Positions 9,701 to 20,196 of a stretch of DNA of 22,288 nucleotides are shown here, in pieces. A program made the translations under genes and the position numbers. The stretch covers positions 1 to 22,288 of the forward strand of contig JAPEVC010000369.1 of NCBI GenBank assembly GCA_027946555.1, read 5' to 3'. The DNA is from Gnomoniopsis sp. IMI 355080. Its lineage: Eukaryota > Ascomycota > Sordariomycetes > Diaporthales > Gnomoniaceae. A model generated the notes under the pieces. The model did not search any database. It saw only the letters and a list, made by a program, of their open reading frames with translations, and was not told the DNA's origin. Within the stretch, counting starts at the first letter, position 1; each line of letters opens with the position of its first letter.

Positions 9701-11654
9701 CAGTGTCTATAGCGACGCCCACGAGGATCTCTCGGATATTGAAGGCGACGGCTTTCTCTCTTTGGATGCTGTTGTGGACAGCCCGGTGATGAATACGCCA
9801 CCGAGACGTGTTCTAGAAAAGGCACAAGCTCAGCGCGCGGAGATGGTGACACCCACGCCGCAGTCTCGAGAGCTCACGAACAAATCTGCCTCCGAGCCTG
9901 AGGATGAGTGGGCAGCAGCCAAGGCCTACTGGCGGGGTCTGACAGCCGATAAGCGCGCCCAGCTCGAGAAAGAGGCCATCGAAGAAGCCGGTTCCGAGGC
10001 TGATTTGGAAGATGTGCAGGCTGATTCAAAGAAACCTCGACGCAAAAAGTCGGTGGAAAAGAGGAATGCGGAGAAGAAGGCTATCGAGCAGCAGAGGATT
10101 GCCGCTGTGGCTGCGGATAAGAGTCGCACGTACATGATCAAGCCCGGGACTAAGGCTGGTCCGGTTGAATACGCCCCATCGAGTCCAAAGGCTTCTGAGC
10201 CACGGCCTACCCAACAAAAACTACCCGCGAAGGCTGAGAGCGGAGCGCGCCTGCGTAAGTCTATGCGAGCTTCCGCAGAGCCACAGCCTGTCGAGAGTGG
10301 AACTCATATGCGAAAATCTATGCGAGCGCCTGCAGAGCCTCTACCTGTCCAGAGCGGAACGCATATGCGCAAGTCTATGCGAAGTCAACCAGCAGAGCGA
10401 CAGGTGCCGAAACAGCGACCCGTGTCTCATCAACCTCTAGGCAACACCACGGAAATCTCTAGCAACAATACAAGACATACCCGCACAATGTCCGAAAGTT
10501 TACCAACCGCCTCAGTTCAATCCAGCCTTCGCCGCCGTGGCTCCGACTCCAGTGCAAGCAGTTTTAGGCGCGCACGACCGGTGACAAGCTCCGGTGGCTT
10601 TGGCTTCCGCAAGACCATGCGCGCTGGCGCCCGTGACGACTCTTTGGATCTCAAAGAACCAGTTGAGCAGCAGACTTCCAGCCGCCGCGTGTCACTCCGT
10701 GGTGCCTCGCCACCTGTGACTATGCGCACAACGCTGCGGGGTGAACGACGCCGGTCTAATGAGTCTGGGAATAGCTATTTGCGCTTCCCGGGCAGCTCGG
10801 GCAAGAGCGGCAAGAAAGGGACGCGAAAGAGTCGATTTGGAGATGACTCTAGTGATGAGGACGAGGGGTTGAGTCATAGGTTCACAAGCCGCTTTGAGGA
10901 CTCAAGCGATGATGATCTGGTACCTGCTGAGCCTCTGCCTAGTCTTAGTGCGAAGACGATGCGCTCCGGGCCGAGAGCTCCACCTAGTCCGCCACTACCG
11001 GAGGAGGAGGATCTTTCCGAGGAAGAAGCACCTGTGATACCTGCGGCAGAGGAGAAAACCCCCGGTGTCACTTCGGCGGATAGTTCTCTACGACGCAGTC
11101 GCTCTGGCCGCGGTCTAGACGCGGGTCCTCGAAAGCGCAACAGCTTCATGAGCTCCGTCTTGCGACGTAACAAGAAGCAGGACGGCGCGGCAAAGATCTC
11201 TCGTCCTGAGGTGACAGAGAGCGCGGCCAGGCGCGATACAAACCTCGAAAGATCTACGAACGAACTTGTTGCGCTGCGGTCAAACAGTGACCAGGGCAGT
11301 TTGAAGTGGCAGAAGCAGAAGGCTCCGACGGCGAACGCCACCTCACAACAAGACTGGCCCCTCGGGCTGAACCAGCAAGGGACCAATGACACTGTTGGAA
11401 GCGATGACAAGGACGTTTTCTACGACGCAGCTGATGGGCAGGAGATGAGGCCTGTTACGTCTACGCGAAGCCCGAGCGTGTTGGGGCATGCCAAATCACA
11501 CCCAGGTCTTCCGCGACCTGCATTCCTTATGCGGCGGACGATAAGTACAAATGGTACGATCAATACAGGTGGGGTGGGAAGTCAGGGTGGCGAAGTGACG
11601 AGGAAGAAGAAGAAGTTTGGCACGCTGAGGAAGATGTTCCGGCTTGATGAGTAG
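6781..11654 (+). CDS. Seg1/Seg2-type eisosome scaffold protein (1530 aa, disordered)
   Basis: The coding sequence joins a 12-codon exon 6781-6816 to 7098-11654. The 281-nt intron has donor GTACGT at 6817 and acceptor AATAG ending at 7097; frame is kept and no stop lies between 7098 and 11652. The protein is low-complexity: MFGSRKN start, a polyalanine helix (44-50) followed by RARPTTPTNVAQVQTKR (52-68), SSSGSMTERTFRSPSP near 94-108, LVYDPNSRRMVPRAEL near 292-306, an acidic run near 372-388, KKSVRVSFDDE near 573, a charged likely coiled coil at about 949-1027, three 19-residue RKSMR repeats (1059-1115), YLRFPG twice (816, 1239), SRF-acidic-Ser motifs (1258, 1277), and a basic tail KKKKFGTLRKMFRLDE. 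I recall this start, these motifs and this tail from mould homologues of yeast Seg proteins, which stabilise Pil1/Lsp1 eisosomes under the plasma membrane. The family assignment is recollection, not a search. Codon 90 is TTG, not a start. Confidence 0.85.
10236..10406 (+). repeat. Three 57-nt tandem repeats inside the eisosome-like CDS
   Basis: Units start at 10236, 10293 and 10350, each 19 codons long. They encode a pattern of (E/Q)SG-x-x-(L/M)RKSMR followed by an AEP-x-PV linker that decays in the third unit. Units differ mainly by silent or conservative changes. Related single motifs recur downstream: FRKTMRAG (about 10606-10629) and KTMRSG (about 10955-10972). Two SRF-acidic-Ser motifs further on (10830 and 10887) are also exactly 57 nt apart. 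Ser/Thr beside basic residues suggests phosphorylation sites, which is inference. Confidence 0.8.
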
Positions 11655-12108
11655 GCATCATCTCGAGTCGAGCCATCTGGCACTTGGCAAGCTGAGCTTG
11701 GTCCTAGAACGATCACGCCGCTGGGGGAGAGGAGGTTGAAACGGAAGCAAAGGATGAAGTTTCCGATCACGCTGCAGTTTCATTGCGAGTTAGTGTTCAA
11801 TGACGGGTCAATCAAAGACCGTCAAGGATGTTTTGGATCATAAGCCGACGGCGAAGGCGAGGTAATGACGTTCTGGCTACCACAGCGACGGCTGGCAACA
11901 GCGCACATTTTCTTTCTGTGTGTTTTCCTTTGTCTTTTGTCTTGACTTTCTGGAAATGGCGGTATACACAGGCAAAGAGGGGATTGATGGGCGGTACTTT
12001 GCATACACTGAGGGCTGGAATGGCAGGCAAAGAAAGGATACCCGGATGCCATGGATAGGATACCACGGGCAGAGCGAACATGGCGTTAGATGCATATATA
12101 ATATACAT

Positions 12109-12132
12109 TATGAGATTGGGCAATATCTCATA
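12109..12132. repeat. 8-bp stem hairpin downstream of the eisosome-like gene
   Basis: TATGAGAT (12109-12116) is perfectly complementary to ATCTCATA (12125-12132) around an 8-nt loop. It lies about 455 nt after the stop codon at 11654, so it could sit in the 3' untranslated region or just beyond the polyadenylation site. The function is unknown. Confidence 0.4.
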
Positions 12133-12889
12133 CGAGGAATTGGCAAAGTGCAATATGTGGAAGAACATGTGAAATTGTGACGTTGCTTCAGTGGGGATGA
12201 GAAGTCGAGGCAGCTGCTCTTGTTTGTGCCGTGTGCCGGCCAGCTATCGTGCGATTGCTGAGATATAGGGTAGTCTAGAAGTGTGTAAGTGTGTATAGGA
12301 TTCCTTACGTAGGCATTGCACGACTATCTATCTGTACGGCGACACGGTGTCTTAGTCAGCGACCCACTCTTTCCCATATCGTGACCTGGGTACCTTTGAA
12401 ATTCTGATGATGCGAGACAAACAACGTAATGGAGGACATCGTCGATTGCCCCGACGATCTCACGATAATCTTGTCTTGCCACGACAAGAGCGAGCGGGAT
12501 TCTGTCACCCTGCGAGGCCCGTCAGCCTCATATGTGTTGTGCCGTTGTGGCGTCGTGATCCTTTCGTGTCGCAGTCCCTAGCGTAAGAGCCCAACGAGTT
12601 TTGGCGACTAATAGGGCTTATGGAGGGGAAGGCCAAACAGTGTCACTTGAGCAAAGCCACGAGAAAGCAGAGAGGCCGCGTAATATACAAAAGATTCGAA
12701 CCGAGCAAGGCGCACTTTTGGAAAGAATGGTACATGGTACTATATACGTCCATACTATGGTTCCTAGGTATTGTGGGGTTCGTTTGTGGTGGTAGTTGGC
12801 CCCACATAATGTGTCAGTGGCTGCAATACCACGCTGCATTTGTGGGGGAGCTCTGATGCTTATTTGGAGGGTCCGGTCATCCTTTCTCC

Positions 12890-12990
12890 AAAGGAACAAG
12901 GGAAAGAAGAAGAAAAAAGAGTAGGGGAATAAAATAAATAAATGAAAAAGGGAAGAAAAAGAGGGAAAAGATATTTGGGGAAAGGATAGG
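12890..12990 (+). repeat. Purine-rich (G/A) tract
   Basis: About 100 bases are almost entirely A and G on the + strand, interrupted mainly by a few T in AAATAAATAAATG and ATATTT. It is a low-complexity tract about 740-840 bp upstream of the dehydrogenase start. Such tracts can exclude nucleosomes or form non-B DNA, but here that is inference. The minus-strand ORF over it (Phe/Leu/Ser-rich) is an artefact of the composition. Confidence 0.6.
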
Positions 12991-13430
12991 CAATGGTTGG
13001 AATTGGTGACTTACATAGTATGTTGGTATGATGTCAATTGGATTCTGGAATGGGCACTGTTTCTTTGTGATATGGTTGGTGATTAGATCAAAGTTAAAAA
13101 ACAACAAAAAAAACGAGGGCACATGACGATGCCCAGATGGGTAATCCGCCTCCTTCTTCTCCCCCACCCTATCTTCTCCTCACTCCCCATCTACTATGTA
13201 GCGAGTGGACAAGAAAGGAAAGGAAGGGGAAGCTATTTGTGCTTGGCCTGGGGAAAGGGTTCCTGAGTTCCGAGTGGCTGGCTCGTCGTCGCTGCAAGCA
13301 CGCGTTGAGTTCACTTGCAGGTCATCTTTGTTGCATTGCACAGCATTCTCAAACTGTTTCTCAGCCAGGTCCAATTGCAGAAGGGCTTGAGCTCGCTTCC
13401 CTGTCACTTACACCAAAAGGTCGACAGAAG

Positions 13431-13727
13431 CCCTGAGAAAGTATATCTCCCTCCCCCTGGTTTAGCTTTCAGCTTTCAGGCTGCACCATCTACCTGCCTG
13501 CATTCGCATCGACAGGAAGTTTCACGATACTTTTACTTTTCGACACGCTTCCACCTGTGTCTACCTGTCTCTCCCCCTGCCACACCGCCACGCATTCACC
13601 CATCCATCACTTTCAACCCTTAGGCACTTCTGCTTCCTTCTCCTTCCTCACGTCGACACTTCCTTACTCTTCTTACATTCTTCATTCTTTTCAACACATC
13701 ATCGACGAACCACCAGACAAAGCAAAA
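13431..13727 (+). promoter_or_regulatory. Pyrimidine-rich leader of the SDR gene
   Basis: The stretch before the ATG at 13728 is strongly C/T-rich, with CTCCCTCCCCC at the left and many TTC/CTT runs. It contains no ATG, so scanning ribosomes should reach the dehydrogenase start unimpeded. The start context is GCAAAAATG (A at -3). CT-rich leaders are usual for well expressed fungal genes. Short words matching the CreA consensus SYGGRG occur further upstream (CTGGGG at 13248-13253; CCCCAC, the reverse form, at 13162-13167), but such words are too short to prove carbon repression. Confidence 0.45.
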
Positions 13728-15345
13728 ATGCTCTCCCGACGATCTGCCACTGCTGCTCTCCGAGCCTTGGGTCCCCGTGGCGCCGTCTTGGCCACCAACA
13801 AGACCCCATTCCGCCCCAGAACCCCCTTTTCTGGCATCAACCGTGCTGCTGTGGCTGGTATTCACACCACCAACAATCGTGACCAGGCCTTCAACAAAGG
13901 CAGTAACCAGCCTGCCCATGCCGGCTCCTTCGCCCGTACTGATGACTCTATTACAGTCGAGTACCCTGCGGACCACGAGCTTCCAAGCTCCGAGCCTGTT
14001 ACCGGTGCTGGCCGTTCTGGCATGCATGTCTACCCCACCCTGGCTTCCTTCTCACTCGAGGGCAAGGTTGGTCTTGTCACGGGTGGTGCTCGAGGCTTGG
14101 GTTTGGTCATAGGCCAGGGCATGGTGGTCTCTGGTGCGGATCTTGCCATTGTGGACATGAACAGTGAGTGTTCTCTCTTCTCTTAACAGGTGTGACTTTG
14201 TGAGAGTGAGAGTGAGCTGACAAGGAGTGTTTTGCAGAGGAGGAGGGTGCTGTTCAGGCCCAGGCCATCATGGACCAGTTCAAGAAGGACAACCCCAATG
14301 CTAAGAAGTAGGTTCCTCTTGTCAGAGACAGTCCTCACTGTACTACACATAGTGTTTGCAGCGGAGGATTTGCAGATGTGGTCCTATCCTCCCTGGTCTT
14401 CTTGCTCCCCCAACAGTTCATCAAATTGACGATACGCTTCATACAATGAGAACGGCCCCCAAGATCATCAAAACTAACAGGAAATCCCTTTTGCCACCAG
14501 GTCTCCCAAGGTCACCGCACACTTTGCCGATGTGTCTGATCCCGCCAGCGTCAACGACTGCATCGCCGAGATCCTCTCACAGCACGGCAAGATTGACAAC
14601 CTGGTGACCAGCGCCGGCTTCTGCGAGAACTTCCAGGCCACCGACTACCCCATCGAGCGCATGCGCAAGCTGTTTTCCGTCAACGTGGACGGCACCTACC
14701 TGTTTGCTACCTCGGTCGCCCGCCACCTGATGGAGCGCAAGGCCAAGGGCAGCATGGTCTTCATCGGCAGCATGAGCGGCGCTATCGTCAATGTTCCTCA
14801 GCCTCAGGCGTAAGTGTGCTCCTCTCCTTTCTTTAGGCAATCCCGCGTTTTTTCCCCATCCGATGAACGGTAAAGTGTTCAAACGCAACATCTCTCTGCG
14901 TTCATCCGAGTGGATGGCAAGTAGGGCGACAGACGCTTCTTGGCCTTGGGTTTGTTACCCCGAAACGTGGGGGAGACCAACACTACTCAACCATATCCCA
15001 TGAACGTGTTGTTATATTCTAATTTGAGACCTTTTTCTTGTAAATAGACCTTACAACGCCGCCAAGGCCGCCGTCCGCCACCTGGCTGCCTCTCTGGCCG
15101 TCGAGTGGGCTCATGCCGGTATCCGCGTCAACTGCATCTCCCCCGGCTACATGCTCACCGTCCTGACCCAGCGGATCATGGACGACAACCCAGACCTGAA
15201 GAAGCAGTGGACCTCGCTGATTCCCCAGGGCCAGATGGGCTCTCCCGAGGACCTCATGGGTCCTGTCACGTTCCTGCTGTCCGATTCGGCCAACTACGTG
15301 ACTGGTGCTGATCTGCGTGTCGACGGTGGTTACACTGTCACTTAG
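13728..15345 (+). CDS. SDR, D-arabinitol 2-dehydrogenase / sorbose-xylulose reductase type, probably mitochondrial (370 aa)
   Basis: Exons 13728-14163, 14238-14307, 14501-14809 and 15048-15345 join in frame through introns of 74, 193 and 238 nt. Donors are GTGAGT, GTAGGT and GTAAGT; clear branch points are CTGAC in intron 1 and CTAAC in intron 2; acceptors are GCAG, CCAG and ATAG. Residues 1-50 contain no acidic residue and many Arg/Ala/Ser, like a mitochondrial presequence. The Rossmann core follows: TGGARGLG (118-125), IVDMN (141-145, Asp143 ending beta2, favouring NAD), D179, N230 in the NVDGT motif, S261, and YNAAK (Y274, K278), completing the Asn-Ser-Tyr-Lys tetrad. The C-terminus has LRVDGGYTV. 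NNAG is replaced by VTSAG (204-208). Homologues interconvert polyols and ketoses such as D-arabinitol and D-ribulose; exact substrate cannot be read from sequence. It is longer than the roughly 270-residue core because of the N-terminal extension. Confidence 0.93.
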
Positions 15346-16759
15346 AACAGTAGCTCGCTCGTCATCGACACACTCTCTCTTTACTTTCTTCTCAGGGCAT
15401 TTGGTTTCGGGGACTTCTGGACGGGGGGCCTCAGTTATTGGAATCAAGGGGTTGGCTTGCTTTGTGATACCGGAGTGCGATTGGCATGGCGTTGGGCGGA
15501 GAAAAGGTTGGTTCTTCATGGAAAAAAGGATGGGGTTTATTTTTGACAGGCCCATCATCTACACGGTGGTTTTCTATGGCTGATTTGGGCACATCTTGTC
15601 TCGAGACTTTCAAAGCACTCGCAAAAGGCAACGTGCATCTGAAATTGAAACTCTTTTTCTATTTGCCTCTCACCAGCTGTTATAAGTGACTTAAACGGGA
15701 CCATGGCTATAGATCTGTCCATCGGAAAGAGATCCGTTAGCTACGATGGCTGCAGAGGACCAAAGGCTAATATATGGTAAGCCATTCCAGGAAAAGTGGT
15801 TCTTGTCGAGGTAAGGTTGAAATTCAATGAGCGATTAATGATTTGACTGATTGTTCTTGTTCAGGAAGAGTATGGAAACTTCCATCTTTCCCTCTCCTCC
15901 ACCAGGGCTCTGATATGTCTAATGGCCTGCGAGGAATCTGCGCAAGAATATTGAGGACGTCCATCCTATCCTTTGACCAGCACACACGAGGTCGTTATCA
16001 ACCAGGACTGAACCATTCAGATTCGCTTGGCCTCGTGTTAGCGTCGACTTTGCCAGAGATGGGGGCCTAAGAGATACCTATACACACTCCTGGAAAAGCG
16101 TGACTGGAAAAAAGATACGGTGGGCGAAGCCAGTTGCATATATTAGAGGAGCCAACGTGAGAGACTATCAGGATGACAAGAAGATGGTACCGAATGAGTT
16201 GTATGCCCCTCCCTAAGCTTCCTCTTGTGACGGTGGAAGTCACTGAAATAGTCCCTCCTGTAGCTATCTACACGATGCAAAGAACACTCGGGACTGGCAC
16301 TCATATGGCAGCGGTATATCTCGCAGCAAGAAGACCATCGACATGAAGAGGGACATCTTGAGCTAGTTAGACACAGTGAGTACTACATCGACTGGTAGAC
16401 CAGTAGCTACTCTCGAGGACGGTATGACTACATGAGGCTTGTGACGTTGGTGCCTGGGCATCTTGTCTACATGGCCGCTGAAGTAGATCATGGCTTTGTC
16501 TTTGGACCGCCGCAAGAGGGAAGCATTGAACGGCATGGAAGTAGGAAGTATCTTGTTCCTGAATCAGAGGAAATAGGGCCAATGGTCATGGTGTTTTCCA
16601 AGCCATTGTGTTTGTATTGCGTTTATATATTCTGACAAAGCAACCAATCTAGTTGTATTTGGTGTTGCGTAGGAGAAAGTCATGCCTCAACGCCCTTTAC
16701 CAGTCAGCTTCGATGAGAATAGAATACTAAAAGTAACAAGATCAGTGTTCGAATAAACC

Positions 16760-17038
16760 ATGGATGCTTCTAAAGATTTGTGGGACCACTTCCTCATCGA
16801 CCGAGAACACTGGCAAAAATATTTTGCACACCTTGCAGATCGACAGTTGGTCTGGGGGAACCTACAATTTACAAAGGCTCAGAGAGAATTGCTAATCGTA
16901 CCACTCAACCAAAGTGGATTGTCCGGAATCCACGACCGCATGCCAATTCGCCACCATCATGCGACGGCTTCTATTTTTCATGGTGTCTCTATGTCGGCAC
17001 ATTGGCAATTAACAGGAAGGAGGACGAGGATCGTCTAA
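16760..17038 (+). CDS. Weak small ORF (92 aa), possibly a gene remnant
   Basis: ATG at 16760 has a favourable context (AACCATGG). The frame reads MDASKDLWDHFLIDREHWQKY and continues to about 44 residues with reasonable aromatic and charged composition, then becomes nondescript. A second frame overlapping it (16780-17043) looks more protein-like after about 16850 and ends KEDEDRLM. That pattern could reflect a frameshifted remnant or chance. I recognise no family and see no introns or partner exons. Treat as hypothetical. Confidence 0.15.
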   Translation: MDASKDLWDHFLIDREHWQKYFAHLADRQLVWGNLQFTKAQRELLIVPLNQSGLSGIHDRMPIRHHHATASIFHGVSMSAHWQLTGRRTRIV

Positions 17039-19525
17039 TGTGACCGACAGATGAGGGACGTCGAGCCATACGATCATTTTCCGACTTAGGTAACAAGCCC
17101 GTACTCGCAGCCAGGCTAGGTACTGAACCCACTAGAATATTTACGTTCTGTGTAGGAACCAATGTTCTCTCCGGTTCCTGAACCACACTGTGGAACCTCT
17201 ATCAAGCTCCCTTGAAGGGGTTTTGCAATGCCAATGGACAATCTCTGAAGTCCATGCAAAATATCATTGCATTGAAATAACAATTCAGATGGAATAATAG
17301 CAGTGGAAATACGAACTTGACCAGACCGGTGTGATTCTCCCAACGTTGAGTGAGCCATGAAACGTAGGTGGCTTATGAACATGAGTACAAGAGAACGGCC
17401 TCCAAGCCCTCGTCATCCCCAACAATTTGATACTCAACATCGAAACTTTGAACATGTTGGTAGAGAATATCGCCCGTAGTATTGCATATGGTCTAGACAT
17501 GCCGAGGAACTATAGGACACCCACAGTAACCCAGCCCTACACCCACCCATTCAGCCATTGTTCTAGACTTTCCCCTTAACAAGACGCATGCTGCATCACA
17601 TACCACCGTTGACGTTACTTTTCCTCCCCTCCCAGCATGTGCGCATCTCAATCCCGACCGCATACATATGCCGGGTCTGGCAACCCAAATCCACCCGGGG
17701 CCGTGTGGGTGTTGAGCCAACAGATCCCGGAGCCGACCCTCCACTTCCGGTGCCGCTCTTCGTATCTCACAGAATTCGGACATGTCCGTTTCGGTCTGTG
17801 GGCATTGCCACAGGGGGAGGATGAAGAATTTATTACTGCAGCAGTTCGATACATATAGTTTTCCCAGGCTGGATGTCGTGCACCTCTTTCATGGGAGCGG
17901 AACATCGTTTGCTCAGGGAGGGTCGGAACTTGGTCTCCGGGGTCGGCTCAATCCACCATATTGAATGGGGAAACCTTGCATTGGATGTGAGGCTACACAG
18001 GTGCAGAAGAAACATAGACTCGTCATGAGTAGGTCAGGCTGAGCACATCAAGCATGACCCACCCCCTCCCCTCCAAAAGTCCGACCGATCGCTGTGCGAC
18101 ACAATGAGGTCTGTCGCTTGAGAAACCTATCCCAACACGATGCAAGGCCTGCCCAAAAGACTGGCTGCAGAAGATTAAAGAGAAAATTACAAAATAAATA
18201 AATAAATACCAATGGCAGGATGATTCCTGTTGTTTTGTGAAAACGCTTTCATTATTATCCAGAAATGCAAATTTGAGACCGGTGGGCAAAACTGAAAGCA
18301 AGCATCCCAGAACCGATGCAGATGAAAACACCATCTTTTTCGTTCCCGTCCCATGATGTGACGTACATAACGTAGACTTGTCAAGCTTTGTCTAGGGCGT
18401 AGGGTTCCTGCAGAACGGCTGAGCTTGTCCAGGGCGGCGGGGCACGCCACAATCTGACATGTGAAATTGAGATGTGAAAGCTGGTAGATTGGTCGATTCA
18501 GGAACTTGTCATCAACGCTCACCATTCGTGTCAGGCTATTTGAAATCGAATCATGCCAGCAGAATCAACCCAAAGAGGGACTTGTTGCGGATGCTCGATA
18601 GCTGTACTTTTGGATGTGAAACTTCAAGAGCATCCGTCCATGATTTAGAAGCGTGTCACAGCAGGGACATTCAACAGCCAGCAGTTGCGCAGATAATCAC
18701 TTACATGACCCTTGCAAACCCGGCGAGTCTGCACAAAGGGTTTTTGCCTGCTCAGAAAGCACGCGCACGTTATTATGCGGCAGCACGTGAGCCTACCGGG
18801 ACAAGTCCAATACCGCTACCGTTGCTATCAACATGACTCTCCTCCGGCTTTGACGGGGGCCAGTCCGGGAGGTGTTGTCCATGAAATGAATATTAAGTCT
18901 ATTGGATGATTGGCTCTGCATCAATAAATCATCCTACTGAAGCCTGGGCAGGACCTGGATGCCGTGCCAGCATGGTAGCGAGCCTGGACGCTTTCAGTAT
19001 TCCGCTGATGAGGGTTTGAGGTCACACGACCTGGATTTCTCCGCGCATGGATTGATCAGACGACCCGGTACGGACGAGGCTGGGGTAGGGGGGGGAGGGG
19101 CGTATGGCCGAAGGGAAATTTTGAAGAGAGGCAACACCCACCTCTCCATCCTTCTGCCTTTTTGAACCCGGTGGCGCGCCCCCCGACCCCCAGGGACCTT
19201 GTCGTTTGCCGTTCCCCGCGATTTTGACCACCTTGGGGGGATGCTTCTTGGACGGGTTGGGCGTTCGCCATGTCTCAAAGTGGAGAGGCATCAGCGTCAC
19301 GGGAACGTCCTGTTTGACGGGATCTAAGCACCAAAGCCAGTAACCCGAGCACAAGGAGGGCGCACATCTTGCCACGTAAGCGGTGAAAATGGGGCAGGCC
19401 GGGTTCACAGGGTGTGCGTGGTTGATCGACTGCTTTGTTCAACTTGGTATGTTCATTACGTGCTGCTGAAGTTCACCAAGTCGTCTTGAGGTTGCTCCTG
19501 ACCAGGTGGCGCATGCGAAGAGAAG

Positions 19526-19660
19526 AGCTCAGCTCAGCTCATCGGACGAGGCGGAGAGCAGAGCAGTGCGAAGCGCCGAGAGGTGGTACCGGGGTACCTG
19601 CACCATACGTAGTACATAGTTACTCCGTATGCTTAACCTGAGTAGGTGGCAGTGCCTACT
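19526..19660. repeat. Cluster of short repeats and palindromes
   Basis: AGCTC is repeated three times in tandem at 19526-19540. Two GGTACC palindromes (19585-19590 and 19593-19598) are separated by two G. AGTAGG at 19641-19646 is complementary to CCTACT at 19655-19660 around an 8-nt loop. The cluster lies in gene-free DNA and has no assignable function. Confidence 0.4.
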
Positions 19661-20178
19661 GTGTGATTCATCACTGAGAACTGGGTTCAAGCTCAGATGT
19701 CGGTCGGCTGGAGATTCTTCTGGCGCAGCCAAGACGAAGTTCCGGAGGCAAGCATTTCCGACCATTGCTGGTAATTAGTCGGCTGATTCTTAATGCCGTC
19801 GAAGAACAGCCAGCGTTCTGACAAGACTAGTGCTGCCCAGGCGACAGGGCGAGTCGCGAAAGGTGGGATAACACGGTGACGCCGAGGAGGCAAGTCAGCT
19901 CCCAAAGGCCCGAGTGTCTCGGAAGGAAGGAAGCAACCTGCGCTGGGCTGTCGGGCTGTCTGAGGAGCACATGCCTTGAGGAATGAAGTCGCCATCGGTC
20001 GCCATATTATTGTGTTGCTGGTCTGATCTCTATTTGCTGCAGATGGATGTCTTATTCTAGGCCGGCATCAGGAATTTAGCGAGGGTGGTAAAAAAAGAAA
20101 GAAAAAGAGGCAAAAGGGAAAGAGACAGTGAGAAGAGGCTCTACTAATGCCGGTGTGTCAGGTTGCAAGACATGTTCT

Positions 20179-20196
20179 AAATGTTCTAGAACATTT
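20179..20196. promoter_or_regulatory. 18-bp perfect palindrome with heat-shock-element core
   Basis: AAATGTTCTAGAACATTT at 20179-20196 is its own reverse complement. Its centre TTCTAGAA matches the inverted TTC/GAA arrangement bound by heat shock factor. A further TGTTCTA directly precedes it at 20173-20179. No gene is recognised nearby, so it may be a stray site or the promoter element of a gene I could not identify. Confidence 0.35.

Larger units (their letters stand above)
11655..13727. other. Intergenic region with 3' UTR and SDR promoter, no supported gene
   Basis: The left part should include the 3' untranslated region of the eisosome-like gene. The right part should be the promoter and leader of the dehydrogenase gene. 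Open frames here (for example 11812-12168 on the minus strand, and 12601-12899 on both strands) overlap one another and show no recognisable protein. Notable structures are a hairpin at 12109-12132, a purine-rich tract at 12890-12990 and a pyrimidine-rich leader from about 13440. Confidence 0.5.

Noticed and set aside
12671..12740. Possible minus-strand tRNA, from GATTCGAACC resembling a reversed B box at 12693-12702
   Set aside because: The bases flanking the would-be T loop do not pair into a T stem, and no acceptor or anticodon stem could be drawn. Similar TTCGA or TTCAA words at 19164, 19407 and 20467 failed the same test.
12877..13167. Minus-strand ORF rich in Phe/Leu/Ser
   Set aside because: It is produced by the purine tract read in reverse and contains no globular protein features.
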